A DNA stretch of 64,000 nucleotides from Arenicola marina (Eukaryota; Annelida; Polychaeta; Arenicolidae), in contig OZ025253.1 in NCBI GenBank assembly GCA_964019135.1, positions 4,655,059 to 4,719,058 of the forward strand, given 5' to 3'. This document shows, one piece after another, positions 60,775-64,000 of this stretch. Under the pieces are notes generated by a model. That model was not told the origin of the DNA and did not search any database. It saw nothing but the letters and a program-made list of their open reading frames with translations. How positions within the stretch are numbered: position 1 is the first letter of the stretch; every line of letters starts with the position of its first letter. The position numbers and the translations under genes were made by a program.

Positions 60775-60955
60775 CGTCATGGTATCATTGACAAGGACAA
60801 CATTTACATTGATTGTAATTTAAATGTACTTATTAAGTGAATCTGACTGGCCTACAGCATGGGTACCCGATACACATAATGGGGGGCACTGGTTTTATGG
60901 CTACGTAATACGTGCTTGGCACTGAGGCTTGCCATCCAACTATCTCCTAGGAATC

Positions 60956-60974
60956 TCCACCAGGTGGCGCTAGG
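60956..60974. promoter_or_regulatory. CTCF-like site
   Basis: TCCACCAGGTGGCGCTAGG fits the CTCF core CCAC-AG-GGGCGC closely, with one departure in the central G-run. Function in this genome is inferred from the bilaterian motif only. Confidence 0.3.
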
Positions 60975-60999
60975 GGATTTCGACGGCAGGACGGGCACT

Positions 61000-62680
61000 G
61001 ACCTCTGGAGGAGTACTGATTCAGGCGGAACTCAGTGTTGTGGAGGGGCGGGCCCCTTCGGAGTTGAGGGGGAGCGAGGGAGGGGGGGGGGGGATTAAGG
61101 GAGCGGGTGAATATCAGGACCTGACAGGAGGATTGAGTCGGGCGTTTGCTTCTCCCAGGGTGTCCGGACAATCGAGACTGTCTGTGGGTGATTGGGGGTG
61201 GCACTCGGTGCAGTGGGGTCCCGCGAGGGAGAGAAGGACGAAGGGGGGGTGTTGGGGGGGGGGGGGGGGCTCGAAGTAGGGGGAGGGGAGGAGTGAGGGT
61301 AATCGATCGGGAGTTCGATAGACATACAGATAGACAGACAGACAGACAGGCAAGCACAGCGGAACTCGAGCTTTTTAAGTGTGAAAAGGAGGGCGTTGGA
61401 CTGGCTCCCTTCGGGCAGGGGTAGTCGGGGACTAGGAGAGTTGGTACAGGGGGGGGGGTGAGGGTGTCTCGAGCCGGAGGTTGTTGTGGTAAGAGGCGGG
61501 CGGGTGATTGAAGTACGGTGGGGTGGAGGGAGGTGGTGGGGCACCAGGGTGTAGGTGCAGTTTTTAAAATCAGATCAAACCTACTGTGGGTCGCGATCAA
61601 TACTCAATGCTAAAGCCTACAGTACTGAGTGCGACACATCGCGCGGTGGGGTGGGTGCAGAGGTAGGTGGATGGGGGTGGGGTGGAGCACCACCTGGGGG
61701 GTACGAGAGGTAGGGTCGGTGGTCCATCTCCACGGTGAATGGACTTTAAACTTTGTGCTGGGTAAGTTGGGGCGACCCGGGTATTGGTAGACTCGACGGG
61801 GCGGTCGTACCAGGTGGGTGGGTGGGGGGGTCGGAGAAGGCGGGGGGGTGGGGGACTGAACCGGAATGGGTGCGGATTTCTGGAATACTCAGTGGGACGG
61901 CGCGGAGTGCAGTGTGGGAGGGAAGGGGAAGAGGGAGGAAGGGGGGGGGGGGGTGTCGAGTTAGTCGGGATCGAAGTCTGAGGCATTGTGTGGGGCTCAG
62001 GCAAAGCAGAGTGGGAAGGGGAGGGGGGCGTGGGAGGGGAAGTTGGGAATGAGCCGAAGAGCTATATATATATATATATATATATGTAGGGGGATGCAGG
62101 GACGAAGGGAGTGGGGGCGGAGGGTGGTCGTGTGGGTGTGCGGACGTGGGTGGGTGGAGGTAGGGGTGAGATGCAGACATAACAAACATGGCCTCCTTCA
62201 CTCTCGCCAGTCTCCCTGCACCCAGCCGGCCTGACCTGTTTCTGGCAGCAGGCAATGGCCACCGCCCCACCCCCCCCCCATCTCCAGCACCCGCACTACA
62301 GTCAGCCCTCATCGCGCACCCCTCCCCTTCCTCCCCCTCCTCCCATCCCGCCGCCGGCACCCTAACACCCACCACTATCACCTATTTCCTTGGATCTAAA
62401 CTCAATCCATCGAACCTTGTACATTCCTGTCTCAATCGTCCTTCCAATTCAATTTTTTAAGTCTTTAATAATAGAATCACGTACCCCCTCCGTCCCACAC
62501 CCCCACCAACTCCCTGCACCCCCTCCCCTCCCCCGCCCTCAAACCCATCCCCCAGTGCTTGGCGTCCTCGCTCGTCCAATTCGTCTTCTCAAATTATTTT
62601 CCCAGATCTTTTTTTAAAATCTTTTCTTTCTCCTTAAAACTTTAATACGTGGGAGAGTTTTTTAAAATTTTGAACCTGAA
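61000..62680. other. G- and C-tract low-complexity stretch
   Basis: Poly-G tracts at 61081-61092, 61255-61269 and 61939-61951, (GACA)n at 61332-61347 and (TA)n at 62063-62085, then C-rich DNA at 62255-62360 and 62480-62560. Frames up to 217 codons are composition-driven and are not called. Confidence 0.55.
62063..62085. repeat. (TA)n microsatellite
   Basis: An uninterrupted alternating TA run of about 23 bp. Confidence 0.9.
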
Positions 62681-63382
62681 CCTTTGGCAAGACGCGACCC
62701 CGACGATGATATATCAAGCTAAAGTCACACTAACAGATGTACACATGTACTTGGACGCACGATTCAGCCAATATTATCGCCGCGAACACTATTTTTGGTG
62801 AAGAATGAGCTGCCGATTACGGAAATAATGAATAACTTAACAATAATTATAACGTTTTGCACGTATGATCTCACCAAGGGTTTCAATATTTAATTGTAAT
62901 AGCAGAACAATTATGTCAGGCTGAGGATGAGTAGGCTCCAACGACCCTCCCCCCCCCCCCCGGCCCCCTCCCCCACTCCCCCTCGTCCATCACGCCCCCC
63001 CCACCCCTACGTTCCTCTCCATGGAAGTGCCGTTTCATGTGACGCTGACGACCCTACCCCCAGGAGGTCAATAGAAGGATACAGTGGCAGGGTGACAGGG
63101 ACAGAAAGAAACAGAGACATCGCTCTCTATAGGAGTAGAGCAATCGATAAAGTTATCACGGTTACGAGACGCTCGTAGGATATGAATCCTTGCCACGTCG
63201 GTCAGGACTGTATAGCTATGTACTAATCACATAGCGGGCTCTCCACTGAGGGGTATTTGAAAAGAAGTGCGCGTGCACACTTTGCGCCACACACCCCGAA
63301 CGCTCCACCCCACGACTCTGTGTAATATAGATGGTAGAGACGCGTCCAAAAGTACGCCCATCCCCCAACGGTACGCCTCATG

Positions 63383-63570
63383 CAGGGGCGGATCCAGAGG
63401 GGGGGGGGGGGCGATCCGGCCCAAGCCCCCTTTTAGGTCCGAAATTTATACCATTTAACATATGAAAAACCGTAACTGCCCTCCCCCCCCCCCCTCCTAT
63501 CCAGAATATCTGGATCCGACCCTGAACCCCACCCCCCTATCCAGATAGGATCCGGCTGGATCCGCCCCCG
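63383..63570. mobile_element. GGGGCGGATCCAG inverted-repeat element
   Basis: The left end CAGGGGCGGATCCAG is inverted at the right end as CTGGATCCGCCCCCG. CATG occurs just outside both ends and may be part of a target-site duplication. The 188-bp interior has G- and C-runs and further GGATCCG words. It belongs to the same broad type as 28923-29033 but is not obviously the same family. Confidence 0.5.
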
Positions 63571-63701
63571 ACATGTCGCACCCTGGGTCACCGAACAGCT
63601 CAAGTAGGGACGGTAATCCGTATAATAAGCTATCTGTTGTAGTTGTCATAGTTATTCGTCTTCTAAAGGGGACCAATCTCTCCCCACCCCACCCCACCCC
63701 C

Positions 63702-63901
63702 NNNNNNNNNNNNNNNNNNNNNNNNNNNNNNNNNNNNNNNNNNNNNNNNNNNNNNNNNNNNNNNNNNNNNNNNNNNNNNNNNNNNNNNNNNNNNNNNNNN
63801 NNNNNNNNNNNNNNNNNNNNNNNNNNNNNNNNNNNNNNNNNNNNNNNNNNNNNNNNNNNNNNNNNNNNNNNNNNNNNNNNNNNNNNNNNNNNNNNNNNNN
63901 N
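63702..63901. other. Assembly gap (200 N)
   Basis: Exactly 200 unknown bases, a conventional gap size, so the true length is unknown. Both sides are C-rich repeats. Confidence 0.99.
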
Positions 63902-64000
63902 CCACCCCGTGGCCCTGGCTCTCTCACTCCCTCTCCGAGCCCCCCCCCACCCCGTGGCCCTGGCTCTCTCACTCCCTCTCCGAGCCCCCCCCCCACCCCG
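63902..64000. repeat. 45-46-bp C-rich tandem repeat at the gap edge
   Basis: CCACCCCGTGGCCCTGGCTC followed by TCTCACTCCCTCTCCGAGCCCC recurs at 63902 and 63947, and a third copy starts at 63993 at the window edge. The sequence left of the gap ends in CCCCACCCCACCCC, so the gap probably lies within or beside this array. Confidence 0.9.

Noticed and set aside
60947..62381. 217-, 211- and 149-codon Pro-rich minus-strand frames
   Set aside because: They overlap in different frames and come from G-tract-rich simple sequence.

Overview
The window is animal nuclear DNA. It has long non-coding stretches, spliced exons with GT/AG borders, tRNA-derived SINEs, small inverted-repeat transposon relics, and a very heavy load of minisatellites and poly-G/poly-C tracts. 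The one recognisable gene encodes a six-finger C2H2 protein of the rotund/squeeze/LIN-29 group (vertebrate relatives ZNF384 and ZNF362). Its finger sequence looks closer to the protostome members than to the vertebrate ones. With GGCGGATCC-type mobile elements and SINEs ending in AACC repeats, a marine invertebrate, perhaps a lophotrochozoan such as a mollusc, is my best guess. The species cannot be fixed from the sequence.

Layout. 1-16 kb lies downstream of the gene: AT-rich and low-complexity DNA with one diverged SINE, a palindromic repeat and a short tandem duplication. 16.08-29.79 kb holds the last three coding exons on the minus strand: 29737-29788, 21853-22115 and 16078-17205. Splice phases agree at both junctions and give 480 contiguous residues. 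The introns carry a 26-bp minisatellite of about 59 copies, a 15-bp palindromic array, a 36/39-bp array with five perfect TGACGTCA sites, and a 33-bp array.

30-49 kb lies upstream of the last exon found. It may be further intron or 5' flank, because the N-terminal exons were not identified. It contains CpG-rich stretches, SINEs, one member of a dispersed repeat pair (the other is at 25.8 kb), and a roughly 0.95-kb inverted-repeat element with a decayed THAP-like reading frame. 49.6-57.8 kb is a cluster of five abutting or nearly abutting tandem arrays of very different base composition. They create very long stop-free frames (up to 1399 codons) that I judge non-coding. 58-64 kb is ordinary and low-complexity DNA with a short local duplication, possible CTCF-like sites and a 200-N assembly gap that falls inside a minisatellite.

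Only the zinc-finger gene can be given a function. No operons, CRISPR arrays, rRNA genes or convincing functional tRNA genes were seen. The unusual content is the repeat architecture and the regulatory-looking arrays in the introns.
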